Positions 62,641 through 64,000 of a stretch of DNA of 64,000 bases are shown in pieces. Made by a program: the position numbers and the translations under genes. Position 1 is the stretch's first letter. Each line of letters opens with the position of its first letter. The notes beneath the pieces were generated by a model. The model ran no database searches. It had not been told where the DNA came from and worked only from the letters and a program-made list of their open reading frames with translations. Source of the stretch: Lepus europaeus (taxonomy: Eukaryota; Chordata; Mammalia; Lagomorpha; Leporidae); assembly GCF_033115175.1 (NCBI RefSeq), contig NC_084827.1, positions 177,631,401 to 177,695,400 of the forward strand, given 5' to 3'.

Positions 62641-64000
62641 GAAAGCAGCTCCTGTCTGCATCGTGGGACTCAGAGACTAGCAAGAGACGGCTCCGCAAAC
62701 ATGGCCAAAATGTCGTGTGGGCAGTGCTGGGCAGGGCAGTGCCAACTGCAGTACAGGTCGCCCAGGTAGAGAGTGGCAGGAGGCCCTTCCCTGCTTCAGA
62801 AACACGGGAACAGAGGCACAAATCTGTGATGTTTGGGGGGCGATGGCAGAGCTGTCGTGGTCTGAGCCCCAGACATAGAGGGGCGGAGAGGTAACAACCT
62901 TGTCAGCTGGATGATATTCCCCGAGACACCAGCATGCGGCCCCCGGTCAGGCCACAATGTGCTAGCACTCCCAGAAGGCAGGTGGCACCCTCCAAGCAGG
63001 TGAATTTGGGGAGAGTTTGCAAAAGGGGCTACTTACGAAGGTACAGCAGGCATGGAAGAGCCAGAAAGAAAATGCTCAACACAACACACCCGGGCTAGTA
63101 GCAGCTGGGCGCCGGTGTCTCCCTGCAGGCCTCTGCCGGAAGCCGAGATCCCACAGAGAGGCGACAAACATCTGCTCCCCCCTCCCTCTCTCAGCACCTG
63201 GCCCACCTCACCTGTGAGCAGAAGGCCAGGAATCCAGCAGGGTGATTTGCTCGGGGCAGCTCCCAGGGTGCAGGGTGGGCCTGGAGGGTGTCTGACCCAC
63301 GGTGTTGGGGGAGCAGGCACGTGCAACCCTGGGAGCACCTCACAGTGTGCGTCTTCATCAGTGCCACCAGGCCTCTGAGGCCTCCAGCATGCGCTGTGCC
63401 CTGGGTTTATCAAGTTTCCCGTGGGTAACCAGAGTTCTGGTGGCCTTCAACATCACTTCAACATCAGTCACGTAAATAACCTCATAGGCACGGGGACTCA
63501 ACTTTGGCACGTCTGATGTGAAGTCAGGAGGGGGTGGAGTACCGGAGATGACGTAATGCCCCCGAAATGATTGTTCATGTTCATGGAAATCTACACTGGA
63601 GAGGCTTAGGGAAAAGGGGCAGCCAGGGTGCCTCTCTGGTTCCTGGTGCACTTGGCAAACACCTGTCGGACTGCTTTGTGCACCAAATTCTGCCCAGCAC
63701 AGCTGTGATGGCACAGTCTGAGTCCTCGCCCCCAGGCACTCAGTCCAAGGCCAACACAGTGAGCAGTGGGGACCCCAGACCAGGCTCTCCCACAGTGTGG
63801 GATAAAGCCCAGAACAGGCAGGACAAGGGCTGAGACCACAGCTACCTGTCTCCACCAGCGCTGACCCCCGCTTCCTCAGAGCAGCGGTTCAGGTCTCCCG
63901 GGGCCGAAGCCACCAGGGGAGGTTTCGGGGACTCCACAGAACCCCCGCCTCTTTGCTCAGCGCAGCAATGTTGTAACAAGGAGGGGAGAGCTTTGGCTCC

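Larger units (their letters stand above)
59300..64000 (+). other. SAG intron 2 (partial)
   Basis: No further arrestin exon was found on the + strand. The stretch carries CSINEs at 60268-60582 (-) and 62293-62640 (+), a MIR-like piece at 61738-61800 and a (TC)n run at 61421-61452. A minus-strand frame at 63358-63855 is noted under findings; no gene is supported there. Confidence 0.7.

Overview
The window is nuclear DNA from a lagomorph, almost certainly European rabbit (Oryctolagus cuniculus) or a close relative. The evidence is about sixty copies of the tRNA-derived C-repeat SINE (CSINE), which is typical of rabbit, plus the 3' end of a rabbit-type LINE-1, set around mammalian genes with GT-AG introns. 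There are no bacterial or plasmid features. Naming of genes and of residues equivalent to human ones rests on recognising the protein families; no search was run.

Layout. Bases 1-3690 are intergenic and repeat-rich. A CpG-rich promoter with a CRE (TGACGTCA) and ETS-type sites covers roughly 3690-4350. ATG16L1 follows on the + strand: eighteen coding exons between the ATG at 4032 and the TGA at 45264-45266, all with GT-AG introns. Joined, they give an unbroken 607-codon frame, the length of the long human isoform. The last exon runs on to a 3'UTR ending near 46490. From about 46500 to 58150 lies a gene-free, SINE-rich stretch with one antisense LINE-1 3' end. The start of SAG (retinal S-antigen, arrestin-1) is then present: a first coding exon of 22 codons at 59234-59299 and a possible non-coding first exon and promoter near 58160-58560. 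The rest of SAG lies beyond the window. The order ATG16L1 then SAG on the same strand matches the human 2q37.1 neighbourhood.

Non-coding RNAs. Two related box C/D-type scaRNAs sit in ATG16L1 introns in the sense direction: SCARNA5/U87-like in intron 9 and SCARNA6/U88-like in intron 12. Both have a terminal stem GAGGTC/GACCTC, a C box, a D box and the same guide GTAAAAGGT directly before a D' box CTGA. That guide pairs with loop I of U5 snRNA and by the D+5 rule points to U41. Intron 9 also contains, antisense, a 137-bp insertion with an 11-bp target duplication whose minus strand folds like an H/ACA snoRNA; it looks like a retroposed snoRNA copy that has split an older SINE.

How it works together. 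ATG16L1 scaffolds the ATG12-ATG5 complex for LC3 lipidation in autophagy; its introns host the scaRNAs, so making the mRNA also yields guides for spliceosomal U5. The most striking protein feature is alanine at position 300, the residue of the human Crohn's-risk variant T300A, within a site that reads EHVD instead of the human caspase site DNVD.
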